A stretch of 64,000 nucleotides of DNA from Cinclus cinclus. Its lineage: Eukaryota; Chordata; Aves; Passeriformes; Cinclidae. Shown here in pieces: positions 35,730 to 47,837 of the stretch; positions within the stretch are counted from its first letter, which is position 1, and every line of letters begins with the position of its first letter. Both the position numbers and the translations under genes were made by a program. Where the stretch lies: positions 620,001 to 684,000 of the forward strand of contig NC_085068.1 in assembly GCF_963662255.1 (NCBI RefSeq). Direction: 5' to 3'. The notes under the pieces were generated by a model. It did no database searches, had not been told where the DNA came from, and worked only from the letters and a program-made list of their open reading frames with translations.

Positions 35730-38700
35730 TTGGGTCACAATGGTTCCGTGCTTCTCTTAACCTCTGTGGAGTCACAATGCATCCCATGCCCTTTTAGGCC
35801 ACTTGATGTCACAACGAATCATTTGATTCTTGGCCTCCATGGTGGCGTAATTGTACGAGGTTTCTATTGGGCCCCATGCTTTCACAATACATCCCTGCCC
35901 CTTTTAGGCCCATTGGTGTCACAAGGGATCATTAGATTGTTAGCCTCCATCGGGTCACAATGGTTCCTTGCTTCTCTTAACCTCTGTGGTGTCACAATGC
36001 ATTCCAAGCCCTTTTAGGCCACTTGATGTCACAATGAATCATTTGATTCTTGGCCTTCATGGTGTCATAATGTTTCCTTGCTTCTATAGGTCCCCATGCT
36101 GTCAGTGTTCATCCGTGGTCCTTTTGCGCCCCCTGGTGTCAAAAGGGATTCTTAGATTGTTAGCTTGCATTGGGTCACAATGGTTCCTTGCTTCTCTTAA
36201 CCCCTGTGGTGTCACAATGCATCCCATGCCCTTTTAGGCCACTTGATGTCACAATGAATCATTTGATTCTTGACCTCCATGGTGGCATAATTGTACCAGG
36301 TTTTACTGGGGCCCCATGCTTTCACAAATCATCCCTGCCCCTTTTAGGCCCATTGGTGTCACAAGGGATCATTAGATTGTTAGCCTGCATTGGGTCACAA
36401 TGGTTCCTTGCTTCTCTTAACCTCTGTGGTGTCACAATGCATCCCATGCCCTTTTAGGCCACTTGATGTCACAATGAATCATTTGATTCTTGGCCTCCAT
36501 GGTGTCATAATGGTTCCTTGTTTCTATTGGTCCCCATGCTGTCACAATTCATCCCTGGCCCTTTTATGCCCCCTGGTGTCAAATGGGATCCTGGGATTAT
36601 TAGCCTCCATTGGGTCACAATGGATCCTTGCTTCTCTTAACCCCTGTGCTGTCACAATGCATTCCAAGCCCTTATAGGCCACTTGGTCTTACAATGAACC
36701 ATTTGATTCTTGGCCTTCATGGTGTCATAATGGTTCCTTGCTTCTATAGGTCCCCTTGCTGTCAGAGTTCATCCATGGTCCTTTTGCGCCCCCTGGTGTC
36801 AAAAGGGATTCTTAGATTGTTAGCCTGCATTGGGTCACAATGGTTCCTTGCTTCTCTTAACCCCTGTGGTGTCACAATGCATCCCATGCCCTTTTAGGCC
36901 ACTTGATGTCACAATGAATCATTTGATTCTTGGCCTCCATGGTGGCGTAATTGCACCAGGTTTTACTTGGGCCCCATGCTTTCACAATTCATCCCTGCCC
37001 CTTTTAGGCCCATTGGTGTCACAAGGGATCATTAGATTGTTAGCCTGCATTGGGTCACAATGGTTCCTTGCTTCTCTTAACCCCTGTGCTGTCACAATGC
37101 ATCCCATGCCCTTTTAGGCCACTTGATGTCACAATGAATCATTTGATTCTTGGCCTCCACGGTGGCATAATAGATCCTTGCTTTTATTGTTCCCCGTGCT
37201 GTAACAATCCATTCCTGGCCCTTTTTATACCGCCTGGTGCCATAAGGGATCATTAGATTGTTAGCCTGCATTGGGTCACAATGGTTCCTTGCTTCTCTTA
37301 ACCTCTGTGGTGTCACAATGCATTCCAAGCCCTTTTAGGCCACTAGATGTCACAATGAATCATTTGATTCTTGGCCTCCATGGTATCATAATGGTTCCTT
37401 GTTTCTATTGGGCCCCATGCTGTCACAATTCATCCCTGGCCCTTTTACGCCCCCTGGTGTCAAATGGGATCCTGGGATTATTAGCCTCCATTGGGTCACA
37501 ATGGATCCTTGCTTTTCTTAACCCCTGTGCTGTCACAATGCATCCCATGCCCTATTAGGCCACATGATGTCACAATGAATTATTTGATTCTTGGCCTCCA
37601 TGGTGGCATAATAGATCCTTGCTTCTATTGGTCCCCGTGCTGTAACAATTCATCCCGGGCCCTTTTAGGCCCATTGGTGTCACAAGGGATCATTAGATTG
37701 TTAGCCTGCATTGGGTCACAATGGTTCCGTGCTTCTCTTAACCTCTGTGGTGTCACAATGCATCCCATGCCCTTTTAGGCCACTTGATGTCACAATGAAT
37801 CATTTGATTCTTGGCCTCCATGGTGGCGTAAATGTACGAGGTTTCTATTGGGCCCCATGCTTTCACAATTCATCCCTGCCCCTTTTAGGCCCATTGGTGT
37901 CACAAGGGATCATTAGATTGTTAGCCTGCATTGGGTCACAATGGTTCCTTGCTTCTCTTAACCCCTGTGGTGTCACAATGCATCCCATGCCCTTTTAGGC
38001 CACTTGATGTCACAATGAATCATTTGATTCTTGGCCTCCATGGTGGCATAATTGTACCAGGTTTTACTTGGGCCCCATGCATTCACAATTCATCCCTGCC
38101 CCTTTTAGGCCCATTGGTGTCACAAGGGATCATTAGATTGTTAGCCTGCATTGGGTCACAATGGTTCCTTGCTTCTCTTAACCTCTGTGGTGTCACAATG
38201 CATCCCATGCCCTTTTAGGCCACTAGATGTCACAATGAATCATTTGATTCTTGGCCTCCATGGTGTCATAATGGTTCCTTGTTTCTATTGGGCCCCATGC
38301 TGACACAATTCATCCCTGGCCCTTTTACGCCCCCTGGTGTCAAATGGGATCCTGGGATTATTAGCCTCCATTGGGTCACAATGGATCCTTGCTTTTCTTA
38401 ACCCCTGTGCTGTCACAATGCATCCCATGCCCTTTTAGGCCACTTGATGTCACAATGAATTATTTGATTCTTGGCCTCCATGGTGTCATAATAGATCCTT
38501 GTTTCTATTTGTCCCCGTGATGTAACATTACATCCCTGCCCCTTTTAGGCCCATTGGTGTCACAAGGGATCATTAGATTGTTAGCCTGCATTGGGTCACA
38601 ATGGTTCCTTGCTTCTCTTAACCCCTGTGGTGTCACAATGCATCCCATGCCCTTTTAGGCCACTTGATGTCACAATGAATCATTTGATTCTTGGCCTCCA

Positions 38701-41672
38701 TGGTGGCGTAATTGCACCAGGTTTTACTTGGGCCCCATGCTTTCACAATTCATCCCTGCCCCTTTTAGGCCCATTGGTGTCACAAGGGATCATTAGATTG
38801 TTAGCCTGCATTGGGTCACAATGGTTCCTTGCTTCTCTTAACCCCTGTGCTGTCACAATGCATCCCATGCCCTTTTAGGCCACTTGATGTCACAATGAAT
38901 CATTTGATTCTTGGCCTCCACGGTGGCATAATAGATCCTTGCTTTTATTGTTCCCCGTGCTGTAACAATCCATCCCTGGCCCTTTTTATACCGCCTGGTG
39001 CCATAAGGGATCATTAGATTGGTGGCCTGCATTGGGTCACAATGGTTCCTTGCTTCTCTTAACCTCTGTGGTGTCACAATGCATTCCAAGCCCTTTTAGG
39101 CCACTAGATGTCACAATGAATCATTTGATTCTTGGCCTCCATGGTATCATAATGGTTCCTTGTTTCTATTGGGCCCCATGCTGTCACAATTCATCCCTGG
39201 CCCTTTTACGCCCCATGGTGTCAAATGGGATCCTGGGATTATTAGCCTCCATTGGGTCACAATGGATCCTTGCTTTTCTTAACCCCTGTGCTGTCACAAT
39301 GCATCCCATGCCCTATTAGGCCACATGATGTCACAATGAATTATTTGATTCTTGGCCTCCATGGTGGCATAATAGATCCTTGCTTCTATTGGTCCCCGTG
39401 CTGTAACAATTCATCCCTGGCCCTTTTAGGCCCATTGGTGTCACAAGGGATCATTAGATTGTTAGCCTGCATTGGGTCACAATGGTTCCGTGCTTCTCTT
39501 AACCTCTGTGGTGTCACAATGCATCCCATGCCCTTTTAGGCCACTTGATGTCACAATGAATCATTTGATTCTTGGCCTCCATGGTGGCGTAAATGTACGA
39601 GGTTTCTATTGGGCCCCATGCTTTCACAATTCATCCCTGCCCCTTTTAGGCCCATTGGTGTCACAAGGGATCATTAGATTGTTAGCCTGCATTGGGTCAC
39701 AATGGTTCCTTGCTTCTCTTAACCTCTGTGGTGTCACAATGCATCCCATGCCCTTTTAGGCCACTTGATGTCACAATGAATCATTTGATTCTTGGCCTCC
39801 ATGGTGGCATAATTGTACCAGGTTTTACTTGGGCCCCATGCATTCACAATTCATCCCTGCCCCTTTTAGGCCCATTGGTGTCACAAGGGATCATTAGATT
39901 GTTAGCCTGCATTGGGTCACAATGGTTCCTTGCTTCTCTTAACCTCTGTGGTGTCACAATGCATCCCATGCCCTTTTAGGCCACTAGATGTCACAATGAA
40001 TCATTTGATTCTTGGCCTCCATGGTGTCATAATGGTTCCTTGTTTCTATTGGGCCCCATGCTGACACAATTCATCCCTGGCCCTTTTACGCACCCTGGTG
40101 TCAAATGGGATCCTGGGATTATTAGCCTCCATTGGGTCACAATGGATCCTTGCTTTTCTTAACCCCTGTGGTGTCACAATGCATCCCATGCCCTTTTAGG
40201 CCACATGATGTCACAATGAATCATTTGATTCTTGGCCTCCATGGTGTCATAATAGATCCTTGTTTCTATTTGTCCCCGTGATGTAACAATTCATCCCTGG
40301 CCCTTTTAGGCCCATTGGTGTCACAAGGGATCATTAGATTGTTAGCCTGCATTGGGTCACAATGTTTCCTTGCTTCTCTTAACCTCTGTGCTGTCACAAT
40401 GCATCCCATGCCCTTTTAGGCCACTTGATGTCACAATGAATCATTTGATTCTTGGCCTCCACGGTGGCATAATAGATCCTTGCTTTTATTGTTCCCCGTG
40501 CTGTAACAATCCATCCCTGGCCCTTTTTATACCGCCTGGTGCCATAAGGGATCATTAGATTGTTAGCCTGCATTGGGTCACAATGGTTCCTTGCTTCTCT
40601 TAACCTCTGTGGTGTCACAATGCATTCCAAGCCCTTTTAGGCCACTAGATGTCACAATGAATCATTTGATTCTTGGCCTCCATGGTATCATAATGGTTCC
40701 TTGTTTCTATTGGGCCCCATGCTGTCACAATTCATCCCTGGCCCTTTTACGCCCCCTGGTGTCAAATGGGATCCTGGGATTATTAGCCTCCATTGGGTCA
40801 CAATGGATCCTTGCTTTTCTTAACCCCTGTGCTGTCACAATGCATCCCATGCCCTATTAGGCCACATGATGTCACAATGAATTATTTGATTCTTGGCCTC
40901 CATGGTGGCATAATAGATCCTTGCTTCTATTGGTCCCCGTGCTGTAACAATTCATCCCTGGCCCTTTTAGGCCCATTGGTGTCACAAGGGATCATTAGAT
41001 TGTTAGCCTGCATTGGGTCACAATGGTTCCGTGCTTCTCTTAACCTCTGTGGTGTCACAATGCATCCCATGCCCTTTTAGGCCACTTGATGTCACAATGA
41101 ATCATTTGATTCTTGGCCTCCATGGTGGCGTAAATGTACGAGGTTTCTATTGGGCCCCATGCTTTCACAATTCATCCCTGCCCCTTTTAGGCCCATTGGT
41201 GTCACAAGGGATCATTAGATTGTTAGCCTGCATTGGGTCACAATGGTTCCTTGCTTCTCTTAACCTCTGTGGTGTCACAATGCATCCCATGCCCTTTTAG
41301 GCCACTTGATGTCACAATGAATCATTTGATTCTTGGCCTCCATGGTGGCATAATTGTACCAGGTTTTACTTGGGCCCCATGCATTCACAATTCATCCCTG
41401 CCCCTTTTAGGCCCATTGGTGTCACAAGGGATCATTAGATTGTTAGCCTGCATTGGGTCACAATGGTTCCTTGCTTCTCTTAACCTCTGTGGTGTCACAA
41501 TGCATCCCATGCCCTTTTAGGCCACTAGATGTCACAATGAATCATTTGATTCTTGGCCTCCATGGTGTCATAATGGTTCCTTGTTTCTATTGGGCCCCAT
41601 GCTGACACAATTCATCCCTGGCCCTTTTACGCCCCCTGGTGTCAAATGGGATCCTGGGAATATTAGCCTCCA
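35730..41672 (+). repeat. Second HOR family, 27-monomer copy C
   Basis: 5943 bp = 27 x 220 + 3. It begins abruptly at M12 after a U monomer and matches copy B at an offset of 6163 bp (35730 with 29567) through to about 41.6 kb. It shares the same private marks: CCATTCCTGG at 37050, CATCCCGGGCCC at 37491 and ATTGGTGGCC before 39032. It ends in a T/M7 chimera. Confidence 0.9.
41453..41672 (+). repeat. Chimeric monomer (T/M7)
   Basis: T-like GCTGACACAATTC is followed by M7-like GATCCTGGGAATATTAGCC. The next monomer (41673) is an M8-like 221-bp type. This is the end of copy C. Confidence 0.8.
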
Positions 41673-44600
41673 TTGGGTCACAATGGATCCTTGCTTCTCT
41701 TAACTCCAGTGCGGTCACAATGCATTCCAAGCCCTTTTAGGCCACTTGATGTCACAATGAATCATTTGATTCTTGGCCTCCACGGTGGCATAATAGATCC
41801 TTGCTTCTATTGGTCCCCGTGCTGTAACAATCCATCCCTGGCCCTTTTTATACCCCCTGGTGCCACAAGGGATCATTAGATTGTTAGCCTGCATTGGGTC
41901 ACAATGGTTCCTTGCTTCTCTTAACCTCTGTGGTGTCACAATGCATTCCATGCCCTTTTAGGCCACTTGATGTCACAATGAATCATTTGATTCTAGGCCT
42001 TCATCGTGTCATAATGGTTCCTTGCTTCTATAGGTCCCCATGCTGTCAGAGTTCATCCGTGGTCCTTTTACGCCTCCTGGTGTCAAAAGGGATTCTTAGA
42101 TTGTTAGCCTGCATTGGGTCACAATGGTTCCTTGCTTCTCTTCACCCCTGTGGTGTCACAATGCATCCCATGCCCTTTTAGGCCACTTGATGTCACAATG
42201 AATCATTTGATTCTTGGCCTCCATGGTGGCGTAATTGTACGAGGTTTCTATTGGGCCCCATGCTTTCACAATACATCCCTGCCCCTTTTAGGCCCATTGG
42301 TGTCACAAGGGATCATTAGATTGTTAGCCTGCATTGGGTCACAATGGTTCCTTGCTTCTCTTAACCTCTGTGGTGTCACAATGCATCCCATGCCCTTTTA
42401 GGCCACTAGATGTCACAATGAATCATTTGATTCTTGGCCTCCATGGTGTCATAATGGTTCCTTGTTTCTATTGGGCCCCATGCTGACACAATTGATCCCT
42501 GGCCCTTTTACGCCCCCTGGTGTCAAATGGGATCCTGGGATTATTAGCCTCCATTGGGTCACAATGGATCCTTGCTTTTCTTAACCCCTGTGCTGTCACA
42601 ATGCATCCCATGCCCTTTTAGGCCACATGATGTCACAATGAATTATTTGATTCTTGGCCTCCATGGTGTCATAATAGATCCTTGTTTCTATTTGTCCCCG
42701 TGATGTAACAATTCATCCCTGCCCCTTTTAGGCCCATTGGTGTCACAAGGGATCATTAGATTGTTAGCCTGCACTGGGTCACAATGGTTCCTTGCTTCTC
42801 TTAACCCCTGTGGTGTCACAATGCATCCCATGCCCTTTTAGGCCACTTGATGTCACAATGAATCATTTGATTCTTGGCCTTCATGGTGTCATAATGGTTC
42901 CTTGTTTCTATTGGGCCCCATGCTGTCACAATTCATCCCTGGCCCTTTTACGCCCCCTGGTGTCAAATGGGATCCTGGGAATATTAGCCTGCATTGGGTC
43001 ACAATGGATCCTTGCTTCTCTTAACTCCAGTGCGGTCACAATGCATTCCAAGCCCTTTTAGGCCACTTGATGTCACAATGAATCATTTGATTCTAGGCCT
43101 CCACGATGGCATAATAGATCCTTGCTTCTATTGGTCCCCGTGCTGTAACAATCCATCCCTGGCCCTTTTTATAGACCCTGGTGCCACAAGGGATCATTAG
43201 ATTGTTAGTCTGCATTGGGTCACAATGGTTCCTTGCTTCTCTTAACCTCTGTGGTGTCACAATGCATTCCATGCCCTTTTAGGCCACTTGATGTCACAAT
43301 GAATCATTTGATTCTAGGCCTTCATCGTGTCATAATGGTTCCTTGCTTCTATAGGTCCCCATGCTGTCAGAGTTCATCCGTGGTCCTTTTACGCCTCCTG
43401 GTGTCAAAAGGGATTCTTAGATTGTTAGCCTGCATTGGGTCACAATGGTTCCTTGCTTCTCTTAACCTCTGTGGTGTCACAATGCATCCCATGCCCTTTT
43501 AGGCCACTTGATGTCACAATGAATCATTTGATTCTTGGCCTTCATGGTGTCATAATGGTTCCTTGTTTCTATTGGGCCCCATGCTGTCACAATTCATCCC
43601 TGGCCCTTTTACGCCCCCTGGTGTCAAATGGGATCCTGGGAATATTAGCCTCCATTGGGTCACAATGGATCCTTGCTTCTCTTAACTCCAGTGCGGTCAC
43701 AATGCATTCCAAGCCCTTTTAGGCCACTTGATGTCACAATGAATCATTTGATTCTTGGCCTCCACGGTGGCATAATAGATCCTTGCTTCTATTGGTCCCC
43801 GTGCTGTAACAATCCATCCCTGGCCCTTTTTATACCCCCTGGTGCCACAAGGGATCATTAGATTGTTAGCCTGCATTGGGTCACAATGGTTCCTTGCTTC
43901 TCTTAACCTCTGTGGTGTCACAATGCATTCCATGCCCTTTTAGGCCACTTGATGTCACAATGAATCATTTGATTCTAGGCCTTCATCGTGTCATAATGGT
44001 TCCTTGCTTCTATAGGTCCCCATGCTGTCAGAGTTCATCCGTGGTCCTTTTACGCCTCCTGGTGTCAAAAGGGATTCTTAGATTGTTAGCCTGCATTGGG
44101 TCACAATGGTTCCTTGCTTCTCTTCACCCCTGTGGTGTCACAATGCATCCCATGCCCTTTTAGGCCACTTGATGTCACAATGAATCATTTGATTCTTGGC
44201 CTCCATGGTGGCGTAATTGTACGAGGTTTCTATTGGGCCCCATGCTTTCACAATACATCCCTGCCCCTTTTAGGCCCATTGGTGTCACAAGGGATCATTA
44301 GATTGTTAGCCTCCATTGGGTCACAATGGTTCCTTGCTTCTCTTAACCTCTGTGGTGTCACAATGCATCCCATGCCCTTTTAGGCCACATGATGTCACAA
44401 TGAATTATTTGATTCTTGGCTTCCATGGTGGCATAATAGATCCTTGCATCTATTGGTCCCCGTGCTCTAACAATTCATCCCTGGCCCTTTTAGGCCCATT
44501 GGTGTCACAAGGGATCATTAGATTGTTAGCCTGCATTGGGTCACAATGTTTCCTTGCTTCTCTTAACCTCTGTGGTGTCACAATGCATCCCATGCCCTTT

Positions 44601-44755
44601 TAGGCCACTTGATGTCACAATGAATTATTTGATTCTTGGCCTCCATGGTGTCATAATGGTTCCTCGATTCTATTGGGCCCCATGCTGTCACAATTGATCC
44701 CTGCCTCTTTTACTCCCCCTGGTGTCAAAAGGGATTCTTAGATTGTTAGGCAGCA

Positions 44756-46296
44756 TTGGATCACAATGGTTCCTTGCTTCTCTTAACCCCTGTGGTGTCA
44801 CAATGCATCCCATGCCCCTTTAGGCCACTTGTTGTCACAATGAATCATTTGATTCTTGTCCTCCATGGTGGCATAATAGATCCTTGCTTCTATTGGTCCC
44901 CGTGCTGTAACAATCCATCCCTGGCCCTTTTTATACCCCCTGGAGCCACAAGGGATCATTAGATTGTTAGCCTGCATTGGGTCACAATGGTTCCTTGCTT
45001 CTCTTAACCTCTGTGGTGTCACAATGCATCCCATGCCCTTTTAGGCCACTTGATGTCACAACGAATCATTTGATTCTTGGCCTCCATGGTGGCATAATTG
45101 TACGAGGTTTCTATTGGGCCCCATGCTTTCACAATACATCCCTGCCCCTTTTAGGCCCATTGGTGTCACAAGGGATCATTAGATTGTTAGCCTGCATTGG
45201 GTCACAATGGTTCCTTGCTTCTCTTAACCTCTGTGGTGTCACAATGCATCCCATGCCCTTTTAGGCCACTAGATGTCACAATGAATCATTTGATTCTTGG
45301 CCTCCATGGTGTCATAATCGTTCCTTGTTTCTATTGGGCCCCATGCTGACACAATTCATCCCTGGCCCTTTTACGCCCCCTGGTGTCAAATGGGATCCTG
45401 GGATTATTAGCCTCCATTGGGTCACAATGATTCCTTGCTTTTCTTAACCCCTGTGCTGTCACAATGCATCCCATGCCCTTTTAGGCCACATGATGTCACA
45501 ATGAATTATTTGATTCTTGGCCTCCATGGTGTCATAATAGATCCTTGCTTCTATTTGTCCCCGTGATGTAACAATCCATCCCTGCCCCTTTTAGGCCCAT
45601 TGGTGTCACAAGGGATCATTAGATTGTTAGCCTGCACTGGGTCACAATGGTTCCTTGCTTCTCTTAACCCCTGTGGTGTCACAATGCATCCCATGCCCTT
45701 TTAGGCCACTTGATGTCACAATGAATCATTTGATTCTTGGCCTCCATGGTGGCGTAATTGTACGAGGTTTCTATTGGGCCCCATGCTTTCACAATACATC
45801 CCTGCCCCTTTTAGGCCCATTGGTGTAACAAGGGATAATTAGATTGTTAGCCTGCATTGGGTCACAATGGTTCCTTGCTTCTCTTAACCTCTGTGGCGTC
45901 ACAGTGCATCCCATGCCCTTTTAGGCCACTAGATGTCACAATGAATCATTTGATTCGTGGCCTCCACGATGGCATAATAGATCCTTGTTTGTATTGGTCC
46001 CCGTGCTGTAACAATTCATCCCTGGCCCTTTTAGGCCCATTGGTGTCACAAGGGATCATTAGATTGTTAGCCTGCATTGGGTCACAATGTTTCCTTGCTT
46101 TTCTTAACCTCTGTGGTGTCACAATGCATCCCATGCCCTTTTAGGCCACTTGATGTCACAATGAATTATTTGATTCTTGGCCTCCATGGTGTCATAATGG
46201 TTCCTCGATTCTATTGGGCCCCATGCTGTCACAATTGATCCCTGCCTCTTTTACTCCCCCTGGTGTCAAAAGGGATTCTTAGATTGTTAGGCAGCA
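44756..46296 (+). repeat. 7-monomer local repeat unit, copy 1 (1541 bp)
   Basis: Begins with the GGATCACAATGG monomer and runs through T (45197), U (45417), the CACTGGG-start monomer (45637), the CACAGTGCATCCC monomer (45857) and M10-like 46077. It restarts at 46297. A shared mark is GGGTCACAATGATTCC in U. Confidence 0.85.
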
Positions 46297-47837
46297 TTGG
46301 ATCACAATGGTTCCTTGCTTCTCTTAACCCCTGTGGTGTCACAATGCATCCCATGCCCTTTTAGGCCACTTGTTGTCACAATGAATCATTTGAATCTTGT
46401 CCTCCATGGTGGCATAATAGATCCTTGCTTCTATTGGTCCCCGTGCTGTAACAATTCATCCCTGGCCCTTTTTATACCCCCTGGAGCCACAAGGGATCAT
46501 TAGATTGTTAGCCTGCATTGGGTCACAATGGTTCCTTGCTTCTCTTAACCTCTGTGGTGTCACAATGCATCCCATGCCCTTTTAGGCCACTTGATGTCAC
46601 AACGAATCATTTGATTCTTGGCCTCCATGGTGGCATAATTGTACGAGGTTTCTATTGGGCCCCATGCTTTCACAATACATCCCTGCCCCTTTTAGGCCCA
46701 TTGGTGTCACAAGGGATCATTAGATTGTTAGCCTGCATTGGGTCACAATGGTTCCTTGCTTCTCTTAACCTCTGTGGTGTCACAATGCATCCCATGCCCT
46801 TTTAGGCCACTAGATGTCACAATGAATCATTTGATTCTTGGCCTCCATGGTGTCATAATGGTTCCTTGTTTCTATTGGGCCCCATGCTGACACAATTCAT
46901 CCCTGGCCCTTTTACGCCCCCTGGTGTCAAATGGGATCCTGGGATTATTAGCCTCCATTGGGTCACAATGATTCCTTGCTTTTCTTAACCCCTGTGCTGT
47001 CACAATGCATCCCATGCCCTTTTAGGCCACATGATGTCACAATGAATTATTTGATTCTTGGCCTCCATGGTGTCATAATAGATCCTTGCTTCTATTTGTC
47101 CCCGTGATGTAACAATTCATCGCTGCCCCTTTTAGGCCCATTGGTGTCACAAGGGATCATTAGATTGTTAGCCTGCACTGGGTCACAATGGTTCCTTGCT
47201 TCTCTTAACCCCTGTGGTGTCACAATGCATCCCATGCCCTTTTAGGCCACTTGATGTCACAATGAATCATTTGATTCTTGGCCTCCATGGTGGCGTAATT
47301 GTACGAGGTTTCTATTGGGCCCCATGCTTTCACAATTCATCCCTGGCCCTTTTAGGCCCATTGGTGTCACAAGGGATAATTAGATTGTTAGCCTGCATTG
47401 GGTCACAATGGTTCCTTGCTTCTCTTAACCTCTGTGGCGTCACAGTGCATCCCATGCCCTTTTAGGCCACTAGATGTCACAATGAATCATTTGATTCGTG
47501 GCCTCCACGATGGCATAATAGATCCTTGTTTCTATTGGTCCCCGTGCTGTAACAATCCATCCCTGGCCCTTTATATACCCCCTGGTGCCACAAGGGATCA
47601 TTAGATTGTTAGCCTGCATTGGGTCACAATGATTCCTTGCTTCTCTTAACCTCTGTGGTGTCACAATGCATCCCATGCCCTTTTAGGCCACTTGATGTCA
47701 CAATGAATTATTGGATTCTTGGCCTCCATGGTGTCATAATGGTTCCTTGATTCTATTGGGCCCCATGCTGTCACAATTCATCCCTGCCCTTTTACGCCCC
47801 ATGGTGTCAAAAGGGATTCTTAGATTGTTAGGCAGCA
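46297..47837 (+). repeat. 7-monomer local repeat unit, copy 2 (1541 bp)
   Basis: Same order as 44756-46296 up to the CACAGTGCATCCC monomer, which here (47398) has become a 221-bp type. It is followed by the 219-bp monomer at 47618, so total length is unchanged. Another GGATCACAATGG monomer follows at 47838. Confidence 0.82.
47618..47837 (+). repeat. Monomer carrying the only 1-bp deletion
   Basis: S5 reads CATCCCTGCCCTTTTACG near 47780-47797, one base shorter than CATCCCTGGCCCTTTTACG. The unit from 47398 to 47838 is 440 bp (221 + 219), so this monomer is 219 bp and ends one base before the next landmark at 47838. Confidence 0.85.

Noticed and set aside
45945..45975. Possible CENP-B box near TGATTCGTGG
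   Set aside because: The required spacing and the A and CGGG positions of the CENP-B consensus are not met there, and I saw no full match elsewhere on either strand.
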